DNA from: Rhizobium sp. 9140
GTDB lineage: Bacteria > Pseudomonadota > Alphaproteobacteria > Rhizobiales > Rhizobiaceae
Reading direction: 5' to 3'
DNA: 64,000 nucleotides
Assembly (NCBI RefSeq): GCF_900067135.1
Contig: NZ_FJUR01000001.1
Coordinates: forward strand, 2,855,501 to 2,919,500
Shown: one piece after another, positions 37,220 through 45,162 of the stretch
How positions within the stretch are numbered: position 1 is the first letter of the stretch
How the letters are laid out: each line of letters begins with the position of its first letter
Notes under the pieces: model-generated
Databases searched by the model: none
What the model was told of the DNA's origin: nothing
Seen by the model: only the letters and a program-made list of their open reading frames with translations
Made by a program: the position numbers and the translations under genes

Positions 37220-38601
37220 GCCGTGACTTTCTTCAAATGGTAGGATTTCGGCCGGGTCAGATTGTGGAAACCGAAGATGGAGAGCGAACCGCCACGACCG
37301 GTTTCCTTGACGCCCGTCCAGCAAAGGGCGGGATCGAGGTAGTCGGCGCGGTTCATGAACACGGTACCCGTCTCGATCTCGGCGCCGATGGCGGCGGCGC
37401 GTTCCGGGTCCTGCGTCCAGAGCGAGGCCGTCAGCCCGTATTTGCAGTCGTTCATCAGCGCAAGCGCCTCCGCGTCGCTCGACACCTTCATGATGCCGAC
37501 GGCGGGGCCGAAGGTTTCCTCGGTCATGAACTCCATGGAATGATCGACATCGACGAGGATCTGCGGCGCGAGATAGGCACCGCCGTCATCGGCCGGAAAC
37601 AGTTTTGGATCGATCGTCGCCCGCGCGCCCTTCGAAATGGCGTCGGCGATCTGCGCCCGCACGACAGCGGCGAAGCGCTTGTTGGCCATCGGCCCCAGCG
37701 TCGTTTCTGGATCGAGCGGATTACCAAGCGTGTAGTTCGACACCCAGGCGACCGACTTCTCGACGAAATCGTCGTAGAGACTTTCGTGCACATAGATACG
37801 CTCGATGCCGCAGCAGCACTGACCGGAATTGTAGGTGGCGCCGTCCATCAATGTATCCACGGCGGCGTCGAGGTCGGCATCCTCCATGACATAGCCTGGG
37901 TCCTTGCCACCGAGTTCAAGGCCGAGCCCGGTGAAGGTGCCGGCCGCCGCGCGCTCGATCGATCGGCCACCCTCGACGGAGCCGGTGAAGTTGACGAAAT
38001 CGAAGCTCTTGGCGGCGATCAGCCGCGCACTCGTCTCGTGGTCGAGGAAGAGGTTCTGGAACACATCCTCCGGCATACCGGCCTCGCCGAAGGCACGCAC
38101 CATGCGTTCGCCGACGAGCAGCGTCTGGCTCGCATGCTTGATGATGACGACATTGCCCGCCATCAGCGCCGGCGCAATCGTGTTGATCGCCGTCATGTAA
38201 GGATAGTTCCACGGCGCGATCACGAAGACGACGCCGTGCGGTTCGCGCACGATCCGCCGCTCGAAGCGGTCACTCTCCTCGATCACCATCGGCTTCATGG
38301 CATCGGCGGCAATCGAGGCGACATAGTTCGAGCGCTCGTTGAAGCCGCGGAACTCGCCGCCATACTTTACCGGCCGGCCCATCTGCCAGGCAAGCTCCGG
38401 CACCACGTCGGCCGCCATCTCGTTCAGCCGCGTCACGCCCTTGAGCACCAGCTGCACGCGCTCCTCCAGCGGCCGCTTGGCCCAGGACTTTTGCGCCTTT
38501 CGCGCACGCGCAACGGCCTGCGCCGCCGCTTCATAGGGCATGGTCTCCCGCTCGGCATAGACCGAGCCGTCGACCGGCGAAATGCATTGAATCATCGTCA
38601 T
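37216..38601 (-). CDS. NAD(P)-dependent aldehyde dehydrogenase
   Basis: This 461-residue ALDH has FVIAPWNYP, NFTGSVEGG, the glutamate motif LELGGKDPGYV, and catalytic cysteines in SGQCCCGIER (three consecutive Cys), then EETFGPAVGIMKV. It oxidises an aldehyde to a carboxylate. GGAG lies 6 nt before ATG 38601. It sits between the glutamine-synthetase-like ligase and the iron alcohol dehydrogenase, which together suggest alcohol to aldehyde to acid on a gamma-glutamylated intermediate. Confidence 0.94.
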   Translation of the reverse strand: MTMIQCISPVDGSVYAERETMPYEAAAQAVARARKAQKSWAKRPLEERVQLVLKGVTRLNEMAADVVPELAWQMGRPVKYGGEFRGFNERSNYVASIAADAMKPMVIEESDRFERRIVREPHGVVFVIAPWNYPYMTAINTIAPALMAGNVVIIKHASQTLLVGERMVRAFGEAGMPEDVFQNLFLDHETSARLIAAKSFDFVNFTGSVEGGRSIERAAAGTFTGLGLELGGKDPGYVMEDADLDAAVDTLMDGATYNSGQCCCGIERIYVHESLYDDFVEKSVAWVSNYTLGNPLDPETTLGPMANKRFAAVVRAQIADAISKGARATIDPKLFPADDGGAYLAPQILVDVDHSMEFMTEETFGPAVGIMKVSSDAEALALMNDCKYGLTASLWTQDPERAAAIGAEIETGTVFMNRADYLDPALCWTGVKETGRGGSLSIFGFHNLTRPKSYHLKKVTA

Positions 38602-38688
38602 CAGGGTCTCCGGAAGAAGTCGGCCCGCGTGCCAAAGTCACGACGTGGTCGGGTTCCCAGGCATGCCGCACCCGGCAAGCTTTTGCAA

Positions 38689-40053
38689 TCACGCACGTTC
38701 GAAACCGCGCGCCACCTCCCAGTCCGTCACGCGGCGATCGTATTCCTCCTGCTCCCAGGTGCCGGCACGGGTATAATGGTCGATCACGTCGTCGCCGAAG
38801 GCCTGACGCAGCATGGCCGAGTTCGTCATCAGGTCCGTCGCGTGCCGCAGGGTCTTCGGAATCTCGCGAATATCCTTGCCGGAATAGGCGTCGCCCACGA
38901 ACGGCGCCTCCAGTTCCAGCTTGCCCTCTATGCCGGCGATGCCCGCCGCCAGAAGTGCAGCCATGGCGAGATAGGGATTGAGGTCGGAGCCGCCGACGCG
39001 GCACTCGATGCGAATGCCCTTTGTGCCCTCGCCGCAGAGGCGATACCCGGCCGTGCGGTTGTCCTTGGACCAGACGGCCTTGGTGGGCGCAAATGTGCCG
39101 GCCATGAAGCGCTTGTAGGAGTTGATGTAGGGCGCAAGGAAATAGGTGATCTCGCCCGCATGCGTCAGCAGGCCGGCGATATAGTGCCGCATCGTCTCCG
39201 ACATGCCGTACTCGCCTTGCGTATCAAAGAAGTGCGGCGTCTTGCCGTCGAGGCTCCAGAGCGACTGGTGAATGTGCGAGGAGGAGCCGGCGGCATTCAT
39301 GTGCCATTTCGCGAGAAATGTGATCGCCTTACCCTTCGACCAGGCGATCTCCTTGCAGCCGTTCTTGATGATGACGTGCCGGTCGGCCATATCGAGTGCT
39401 TCGGCATAGCGAACGTTGATCTCCTCCTGGCCGGAGGACGCCTCGCCCTTGGAGTTCTCGACCGGAATGCCGGCACCCTGCAACCCCTTGCGGATGGCCC
39501 GCATCACGTCCTCTTCCTTCGTGGTCTGGAAGATGTGGTAGTCCTCATTGTAGCCGCTGGCGAGTTTCAGGTCGCGATAGCCGCTTTCGCGCGCATGGTC
39601 GTAGGTCTGGTCGAACAGGAAGAATTCGAGCTCGCTCGCCATGAAGGCTTTCAGCCCCATGGCTTCCAGCCGCTTCACCTGCCGCTTGAGGATGGCGCGC
39701 GGCGAATGCGGGACTTCCTGATGCGTGTGGTGATCGAGCACGTCGCAAAGCACCAGCGCCGTGCCTTCGAGCCACGGAATCCGGCGAAGGGTGCCGAGAT
39801 CCGGCTTCATCGTATAGTCGCCATAGCCAGACTCCCAGCTCGTGGACTTGTATCCGGTCACCGTCTCCATTTCGAGGTCGGTGGCCAGCAGATAGTTGCA
39901 GCTATGCGTTTCCTCGAACGCACTCTCGACGAAATACTCGGCCTGAAAGCGCTTTCCCATCAGCCGCCCCTGCATATCGATCTGGCAGGCAAGGACCGTG
40001 TCGATACGACCTTCGGCAACGTCGGTCTTCAGCTCTTCGAACGAATACGTCAT
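38689..40053 (-). CDS. Glutamine-synthetase-like gamma-glutamyl-amine ligase
   Basis: This 454-residue GS-fold enzyme resembles PuuA and the GlnA-like gamma-glutamylpolyamine or gamma-glutamylethanolamide synthetases. It has a short beta-grasp N-terminal domain and a catalytic domain with FMASELEFFLFDQTY, NAAGSSSHIHQSL, RFMAGTFAPTKAVWSKDNRTAGYR and IECRVGGSDLNPYLAMAALLAAG. It lacks the adenylylation-loop tyrosine context and size (about 470) of housekeeping GlnA. It would ligate glutamate to an amine with ATP. ATG 40053 has AGGA at 8 nt; an ATG 15 codons upstream lies in a hairpin and is less likely. Confidence 0.9.
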   Translation of the reverse strand: MTYSFEELKTDVAEGRIDTVLACQIDMQGRLMGKRFQAEYFVESAFEETHSCNYLLATDLEMETVTGYKSTSWESGYGDYTMKPDLGTLRRIPWLEGTALVLCDVLDHHTHQEVPHSPRAILKRQVKRLEAMGLKAFMASELEFFLFDQTYDHARESGYRDLKLASGYNEDYHIFQTTKEEDVMRAIRKGLQGAGIPVENSKGEASSGQEEINVRYAEALDMADRHVIIKNGCKEIAWSKGKAITFLAKWHMNAAGSSSHIHQSLWSLDGKTPHFFDTQGEYGMSETMRHYIAGLLTHAGEITYFLAPYINSYKRFMAGTFAPTKAVWSKDNRTAGYRLCGEGTKGIRIECRVGGSDLNPYLAMAALLAAGIAGIEGKLELEAPFVGDAYSGKDIREIPKTLRHATDLMTNSAMLRQAFGDDVIDHYTRAGTWEQEEYDRRVTDWEVARGFERA

Positions 40054-40099
40054 CGGGCGTCCTGTCTGCGATGGTCGGAATGCATTGGTGTCTGTCATC

Positions 40100-40126
40100 G
40101 GCGGCACCCGGCTTTCGGGTGCCGCC
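40100..40126 (-). terminator. Intercistronic 11-bp hairpin between permease and ligase genes
   Basis: GGCGGCACCCG (40100-40110) pairs perfectly with CGGGTGCCGCC (40116-40126), with a 5-nt loop, 17 nt after the permease stop. No T-run follows, so partial termination or mRNA stabilisation is more likely than a full stop. Confidence 0.6.
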
Positions 40127-40142
40127 TCGCTTGCGGAGCGTC

Positions 40143-41726
40143 TTATGCCTGGCCCACGGCCTTTTCCGCTGCGGCAATCTCGGCCGCGCGGCGCTTGACC
40201 TCCTCGCCGATCGGCGGACCGCGGAAGCGGCGCTTTTCGAAGCCGAACCAGATCACGCCGGTGAGAACGAGGAAGCCCACGGTGACGTAAAGCGCCGGAC
40301 CGTTCGGCGGCTGCACGCCGAGAACGAAGATCAGAATCATCGCCAGAACCGTCAGGCCGGCAAAGAGCTTGAAGACGCCCTCTCCGAGATTCCACGGCCC
40401 CTGCGCCGGCCATTTCGACGTCCCCCAGGCAAAGAGGCCGAGCGTGATCGGAATGGCAAAGGAGAAGAACAGGAAGATGACCGTGCAGGAGACGACGATG
40501 GTGTAAACAGGCGTCTCGCCAATGGTGATCAGCGACGAGCCCCAGACGAAGAGCACCGAGAGGATCGATCCGGTCCAGATGGCGGAGACCGGCGTGCGGA
40601 ATTTGGGGCTGACCTTGGCCAGAGCCTTCGACGCCGGCAGACCGCCGTCACGCGAGAAGGCGAAGATCATGCGGGAAACGGACGTCACCGTCGCGAGGCC
40701 GCAAAGCCACTGGCACAGCAGGATCGCGAGATAGAGCACATCCTTGACGATCGGGTTCATCTGCGTGTCCATCGACCAGAAGAACACGTTCCAGCCCTGA
40801 GCCGCAGCAGCCGTCATGCCGTCGGCGACCGTGCCGTCGGCAAGCGGCGCCTGCGCCGGGATCATCAGCACGAACGAGCACAGCATGATATAGCCGAAGA
40901 GCGCCGACCAGAGCACCGACGAGATCATCCCGCGCGGCACCGATGTCGCGGCCTTGACCGTCTCCTCCGACGTATGCGCCGACGCGTCGTAACCTGTGAT
41001 CGTGTAGATCGGCAGAAGCAGACCGAGCAGGAACACCCAGGTGGAGGATGTTTCCGGCCAGACATTGCCGCCGGCAGCGCCCGAGAAGTTGGAGAATGTA
41101 AAGAGGCGGGCGATATCGTAGCTATCGGCGGCGATCAGGCAGGCCAGCGACAGCAGGATGGCCGTGACGAAGATGAGGTAGCCGGAGAAGTCCGTGAGCT
41201 TCGCCGTCAGTCCTATCCCCATGTGATTCACGAGCGCCTGCAGGCCGGTGATGACCACGAGGAACAGGATGCGGAACGTGGTCGTATCCTCGAACCCGAA
41301 ATACGGCGTGCCGAAGGTGCCCATGAAGAAGTAGTAAGTGCCGACATTGATGGCGCCGAGCACAGTGACGAGGCCGAGCAGATTGAACCACGCGGTCAGC
41401 CAGCCGGTGAAGCGGTTTCCAAGGATCGAGCCCCAATGATAGAGGCCGCCGGCCGTGGGATAGGCCGAGGAGATCTGCGCCATCGCCATGGCGAAGACGA
41501 AGGAGACGAAGCAGCCGATCGGCCAGCCGATCCCGATGGCGGCCCCGCCGGCTCCCGCCGTCGCCTGCGCCAGCGAATTGATGCCGCCGGAAAGAATGCA
41601 GATGATCGAAAAGGAAACGGCGAAGTTCGAGAACGAGCTCATGCGTCGCTCGAGTTCCTGCGCGTAACCCATGGAATGTAGGACCTGTAGGTCCGCATGC
41701 TTGTCGACATCGCTATAGTCGGACAT
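40143..41726 (-). CDS. APC-superfamily amino acid / amine permease
   Basis: This 527-residue inner-membrane protein has about 12 hydrophobic segments and the APC motifs: FAVSFSIICILSGGINSLA, PTAGGLYHWGSILG, TGYDASAHTSEETVKAATSVPRG and FAFSRDGGLPAS. It belongs to the GABA/choline-type (amino acid-choline transporter) branch and should import an amino acid or amine by ion coupling. It lies in the leftward operon upstream of the gamma-glutamyl ligase, so its substrate is probably the ligase substrate. Confidence 0.93.
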   Translation of the reverse strand: MSDYSDVDKHADLQVLHSMGYAQELERRMSSFSNFAVSFSIICILSGGINSLAQATAGAGGAAIGIGWPIGCFVSFVFAMAMAQISSAYPTAGGLYHWGSILGNRFTGWLTAWFNLLGLVTVLGAINVGTYYFFMGTFGTPYFGFEDTTTFRILFLVVITGLQALVNHMGIGLTAKLTDFSGYLIFVTAILLSLACLIAADSYDIARLFTFSNFSGAAGGNVWPETSSTWVFLLGLLLPIYTITGYDASAHTSEETVKAATSVPRGMISSVLWSALFGYIMLCSFVLMIPAQAPLADGTVADGMTAAAAQGWNVFFWSMDTQMNPIVKDVLYLAILLCQWLCGLATVTSVSRMIFAFSRDGGLPASKALAKVSPKFRTPVSAIWTGSILSVLFVWGSSLITIGETPVYTIVVSCTVIFLFFSFAIPITLGLFAWGTSKWPAQGPWNLGEGVFKLFAGLTVLAMILIFVLGVQPPNGPALYVTVGFLVLTGVIWFGFEKRRFRGPPIGEEVKRRAAEIAAAEKAVGQA

Positions 41727-41759
41727 GATTTTCCCCTCTGAACGCTCGGCGCCGGGCGG

Positions 41760-41923
41760 TATTGCCGGATGCCGGTGCAGCGGTACGCGACCGTGGTGGC
41801 GCGCGAACGCTGCAACGCTTGATCGTGCTGCGTGTGTGCCCCGTTTTTCAGGTTCGTTTCGAGGTCTTCACGCAGTCGTGCCAGTGCCCCCGCCAACGAA
41901 GCGGGAACGATCTCCGCGGACAT
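41760..41923 (-). other. Doubtful short ORF between amidohydrolase and permease genes
   Basis: A frame starting at ATG 41923 (MSAEIVPASLAGALARLRED) has a strong GGGGAG site 4 nt upstream and begins 18 nt after the amidohydrolase stop. It then runs into the permease gene in another frame, ending at 41639. The first 30 codons look plausible and later ones do not, so this may be a remnant or a leader peptide. I do not recognise it. Confidence 0.25.
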
Positions 41924-41941
41924 GCCGCTCCCCAGGTCTTT

Positions 41942-42709
41942 TTATGGTTCGAGGCGCATCAGGGCTTTGCCCAGATGATCCCCGATATAGCCGGCCAGGA
42001 CCCTCTGGCCGTCTTTGCTTGCGATGAGATCGTTGCGGATCTCGATCATGACGTTGAGCAGGCCATTATGAATGCCGTGCTCGATCAGCGTATGCGTCAC
42101 CCCGTCCTGCGACCCATAGGGCTCATTGCGACGCGTGACGAAGGCATCGTCCTCCGCAGAAGCCACCAGAAACGCATCGGCAAGCCGGCTGTCGCTGTCA
42201 TGCAGGATGCCCACCTCCACCTCCCGCGGTCGGCCGTGCCAGACCGGCGTGAAGGAGTGTATCGTGACGATAACCGGCGGGCGCCGGTTTGCAACCCGAG
42301 TCTTGATGAGATCGGACAGGCCTTTGCGGAACGGGGTGTAGATCGCCTCCGTTCGCGCCAGCCGTTCGGCCGCAGAAAGCGCTGCGTTGCCGGGAATGTC
42401 GAAAATCTCGCTGACCGCCGGCATGGCGCTCGGCGAATCCGGGGGGCGATTGCAATCATAGACGAGGCGGGAAAAACGCTGGTAAATCAGCGTCGCATCG
42501 AGCGAAGCTGACAGCAGTTGGCAAACGGCAAGCGCGCCCGGGTCCCAGGCAATGTGACTTTCCAGCGCCTCCGCCGAAAGCCCAAGCGTGCCCATTCTCC
42601 GGGGAAGCCGGCGAGATGCGTGCTCGCAGACGAGCAGGATGCGGGAACCGGCATCCGCATTCTCCAGCGCAACCGGCGCACCATCCTCGGCAGTCAGAAG
42701 AGCACTCAC
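41942..42709 (-). CDS. N-formylglutamate amidohydrolase-family protein
   Basis: This 255-residue protein of the FGase family (Pfam N-formylglutamate amidohydrolase) has ILLVCEHASRRLP, the metal-ligand region HIAWDPGA, RLVYDCNRP and IVTIHSFTPVWHGRPR. Family members hydrolyse the amide of N-formylglutamate in histidine degradation. No hut genes are here; instead it heads an operon with a GS-like ligase, so it may cleave a gamma-glutamyl or other N-acyl amide. It starts at GTG 42709 with GGAG upstream. Confidence 0.88.
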   Translation of the reverse strand: MSALLTAEDGAPVALENADAGSRILLVCEHASRRLPRRMGTLGLSAEALESHIAWDPGALAVCQLLSASLDATLIYQRFSRLVYDCNRPPDSPSAMPAVSEIFDIPGNAALSAAERLARTEAIYTPFRKGLSDLIKTRVANRRPPVIVTIHSFTPVWHGRPREVEVGILHDSDSRLADAFLVASAEDDAFVTRRNEPYGSQDGVTHTLIEHGIHNGLLNVMIEIRNDLIASKDGQRVLAGYIGDHLGKALMRLEP

Positions 42710-42781
42710 ATCCGGCTCCGTCGCTGCCCGCCATCATGGCAGGCCTCCCTTACTGAAGAGAATTCTTCACAATTTCGTGCC

Positions 42782-42792
42782 TGTCAATGACA
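42782..42792. promoter_or_regulatory. TGTCA-A-TGACA inverted repeat in the divergent promoter region
   Basis: A perfect 5-bp inverted repeat sharing the TGTCA/TGACA half-sites of the larger repeat at 42832-42858. Two copies of the same half-site in a divergent promoter region suggest a regulator operator. Confidence 0.4.
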
Positions 42793-42831
42793 AACTGAAA
42801 CGATCTCTTCATGAACCCCATTGACTCCGAT

Positions 42832-42858
42832 TGTGACAGCGATGTTTACTCTGTCACA
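42832..42858. promoter_or_regulatory. TGTGACAG-N11-CTGTCACA inverted repeat upstream of the RpiR regulator
   Basis: Perfect 8-bp arms separated by 11 bp lie between the divergent amidohydrolase operon and the regulator, 35-61 bp before the proposed TTG start at 42893. If translation instead starts at ATG 42842 the repeat overlaps the coding start. It is a candidate operator for the adjacent RpiR-type regulator. Confidence 0.55.
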
Positions 42859-42892
42859 TAAGGCCGGCGAAGATCGGTCTCAGGGGAAAATC

Positions 42893-43804
42893 TTGATCAG
42901 CACCGAAACACACAAGACGGTGTCGGACGTGATCGCCGCGAACTTCACCGCTTTGACGCGGGCGGAGAAGCAGCTGGCGGAGACGTTGCTCGACAACTAT
43001 CCCGTTTCCGGGCTCGGCAGCATCACGACCGTGGCCGAGAACGCCGGGGTGTCGACTCCGACCGTCGCGCGCATGGTGCAGAAGCTCGGCTTTCGCGGCT
43101 TTCCGGATTTTCAGGCCCGGTTGCACCAGGAGCTGGAAGCGACCATCTCAAACCCGATCAGCAAGCACGACCGCTGGGCGACCAACGCGCCCGGCACCCA
43201 CATCCTCAACCGCTTCGCCGACGCCACGATCAACAATCTGAGGACCACCCTTGCCCAGATGGAGACGCAGGACTTCGACGGCGCGGCAGCGCTGATCGCC
43301 GACCCGAAGCGGCGCATCTACCTGATCGGCGGCCGCATCACCCGCACGCTTGCGGACTACGTCTTCACGCATCTTCAGGTCATCCGCGCCGGCGTGACCC
43401 TCATCGCCTCCGGCTCCAGCCCGTGGCCGCATTACGTGCTCGACATGAAGAAGGGCGACGTGCTGGTGGTGTTCGACATCCGACGCTACGAGCAGGAACT
43501 GGAAACGCTGGCCAAGGCCGCCCGCTCCCGCGGTGCCGAGATCATCCTTTTCACCGACCAGTGGTCCTCGCCCGTCGCCAAGTCCGCGGCCAAGGTCTTC
43601 CGCGTGCATATCGAGGTGCCGTCGGCCTGGGATAGCTCGGTGGTGACCCTCTTCACCGTGGAGGCGCTGATCGAAGCGGTCCAGAGCTCGATCTGGGAAG
43701 AAACCCGCGACCGGATGAAGGCGCTGGAAACACTGTTCGACGCGACACCACTGTTTCGCAAACCCTTTCTAGAGAGCAAACCTTTCCGGAAGAGAGAGGG
43801 ATGA
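42893..43804 (+). CDS. MurR/RpiR-family transcriptional regulator
   Basis: This 303-residue regulator has an N-terminal HTH_6 domain (about residues 10-85: ALTRAEKQLAETLLDN, AENAGVSTPTVARMVQKLGFRGF) and a C-terminal SIS sugar/phosphosugar-binding domain (RRIYLIGGRITRTLADYV, GDVLVVFDIRRYEQE). It stands between the leftward amine operon and the rightward ABC importer and may control either. The start is uncertain: TTG 42893 has AGGGGAAAATC before it; ATG 42842 would add 17 residues over the inverted repeat. Confidence 0.9.
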   Translation: MISTETHKTVSDVIAANFTALTRAEKQLAETLLDNYPVSGLGSITTVAENAGVSTPTVARMVQKLGFRGFPDFQARLHQELEATISNPISKHDRWATNAPGTHILNRFADATINNLRTTLAQMETQDFDGAAALIADPKRRIYLIGGRITRTLADYVFTHLQVIRAGVTLIASGSSPWPHYVLDMKKGDVLVVFDIRRYEQELETLAKAARSRGAEIILFTDQWSSPVAKSAAKVFRVHIEVPSAWDSSVVTLFTVEALIEAVQSSIWEETRDRMKALETLFDATPLFRKPFLESKPFRKREG

Positions 43805-43825
43805 CACCGGAAACCCTGCAACAAA

Positions 43826-43846
43826 AAACCCTAGATACAGGGGTTT
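43826..43846 (+). terminator. Weak terminator after the RpiR-type regulator
   Basis: AAACCC (43826-43831) pairs with GGGTTT (43841-43846) around a 9-nt loop, 22 nt after the stop, preceded by an A-run. It probably separates the regulator from the ABC operon. Confidence 0.5.
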
Positions 43847-43966
43847 AGCCGGGAGACGAAGCGTAAAACTGTCCACCGCGTCTGTCATAGAAGCTTCATG
43901 ACGCCGCTCTATCAGCTTGACCCACCGGGCCGGAAACCCCGGCCTGACAAACCCAAGGAGACTTTC

Positions 43967-45070
43967 GTGCTGTCAAAGACCCACCGCCTTCTGTCGCTGA
44001 CATCGGCGATGCTCGTCGCTTCCACGGCGCTTGCCGCCGCCGAGCCGAGCGCAGACCTGATCGCTGCCGCCAAGAAGGAAGGCACGCTCACCACCATCGC
44101 GCTTCCGCACAACTGGTGCGGCTACGGCGACGTCATCGCCGGCTTCAAGGCCAAGTACGGTCTTGAGGTCAACGAACTGAACCCCGACGCCGGCTCCGGC
44201 GACGAGATCGAAGCCATCAAGGCCAACAAGGGCAACACCGGCCCGCAGGCGCCCGACGTGATCGACGTCGGCCTCTCCTTCGGCCCGTCCGCCAAGGCCG
44301 AAGGCCTGATCCAGCCCTACAAGGTCTCCACCTGGGACTCGATCCCCGATAGCGCCAAAGATGCCGACGGCTTCTGGTACGGCGACTATTACGGCGTTCT
44401 CTCCTTCGTCGTGAACACCGACATCGTCAAGGACGTGCCGAAGGACTGGGCCGACCTGAAGAAGTCGGATTACGCCAACAGCATCGCGCTGGCCGGCGAT
44501 CCCCGCGCCTCCAACCAGGCCGTTCAGGCCGTTTACGCCGCGGGTCTTGCTGCCGGCGAAACGGACGCAACAAAGGCCGGCACCGCTGGCCTCTCCTACT
44601 TCGGCGAACTGAACAAGGCCGGCAATCTCGTGCCCGTCATCGGCAAGTCGGCCTCGCTTGCGCAGGGCTCCACGCCGATCGTCATTGCCTGGGACTATAA
44701 CGGTCTCTCCTGGCGCGACAGCCTCAACGGCAACCCGCCGGTCGAAGTCGTCGTACCCACGAGCGGCGTCGTCGCCGGCGTCTACGTACAGGCCATTTCC
44801 GCCTTCGCACCGCATCCGAACGCTGCAAAGCTGTGGATGGAGTACCTCTATTCCGACGAAGGTCAGCTTGGCTGGCTGAAGGGCTACTGCCACCCGATCC
44901 GCTTCAACGATCTTGCCAAGAACAACAAGATCCCGAAGGAAATGCTCGACAAGCTGCCGCCGGCCGCCGCCTATGAAAAGGCCGTGTTCCCGACGCTCGA
45001 CGAGCAGGCTGCCGGCAAGACCGAGATCACCGGCAAGTGGGACAGCGTCGTCGGCGCCAACGTCCAGTAA
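43967..45070 (+). CDS. ABC transporter periplasmic binding protein (AfuA/PotD-like)
   Basis: This 367-residue secreted binding protein has signal peptide LLSLTSAMLVASTALAAA-EP, then the family-1 extracellular solute-binding fold with VIDVGLSFGPSAKAEGLIQPY, YGDYYGVLSFVVNTDIV and the C-terminal domain VQAISAFAPHPNAAKLWMEYL. Relatives bind ferric ion, polyamines or 2-aminoethylphosphonate; the ligand cannot be read here. It starts at GTG 43967, with AGGAG 7 nt upstream. It is the first gene of a four-gene importer. Confidence 0.92.
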   Translation: MLSKTHRLLSLTSAMLVASTALAAAEPSADLIAAAKKEGTLTTIALPHNWCGYGDVIAGFKAKYGLEVNELNPDAGSGDEIEAIKANKGNTGPQAPDVIDVGLSFGPSAKAEGLIQPYKVSTWDSIPDSAKDADGFWYGDYYGVLSFVVNTDIVKDVPKDWADLKKSDYANSIALAGDPRASNQAVQAVYAAGLAAGETDATKAGTAGLSYFGELNKAGNLVPVIGKSASLAQGSTPIVIAWDYNGLSWRDSLNGNPPVEVVVPTSGVVAGVYVQAISAFAPHPNAAKLWMEYLYSDEGQLGWLKGYCHPIRFNDLAKNNKIPKEMLDKLPPAAAYEKAVFPTLDEQAAGKTEITGKWDSVVGANVQ

Positions 45071-45103
45071 GATACTGGACCGGTCGTACGACCCGTAAAC
45101 CCA

Positions 45104-45129
45104 GCCTCTCCGCGTTCGCGCGGAGAGGC
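45104..45129 (+). terminator. Intercistronic 11-bp UUCG hairpin after the binding-protein gene
   Basis: GCCTCTCCGCG, loop TTCG, CGCGGAGAGGC: a perfect 11-bp stem 34 nt after the binding-protein stop and 34 nt before the permease start. It lacks a T-run. Such structures typically keep binding-protein mRNA in excess over permease mRNA. Confidence 0.7.
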
Positions 45130-45162
45130 TTCCGCTACGCCCTCCCGAACGAAAGCTCGCCG

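Noticed and set aside
37237..40290. 1017-codon open frame on the + strand
   Set aside because: It lies opposite the aldehyde dehydrogenase and GS-like ligase genes. High GC content opens antisense frames; the product is Arg/His/Asp-rich with no domain or ribosome-binding site.
40071..41681. 536-codon open frame on the + strand
   Set aside because: Antisense shadow of the APC permease; composition is dominated by charged residues and no family is recognisable.
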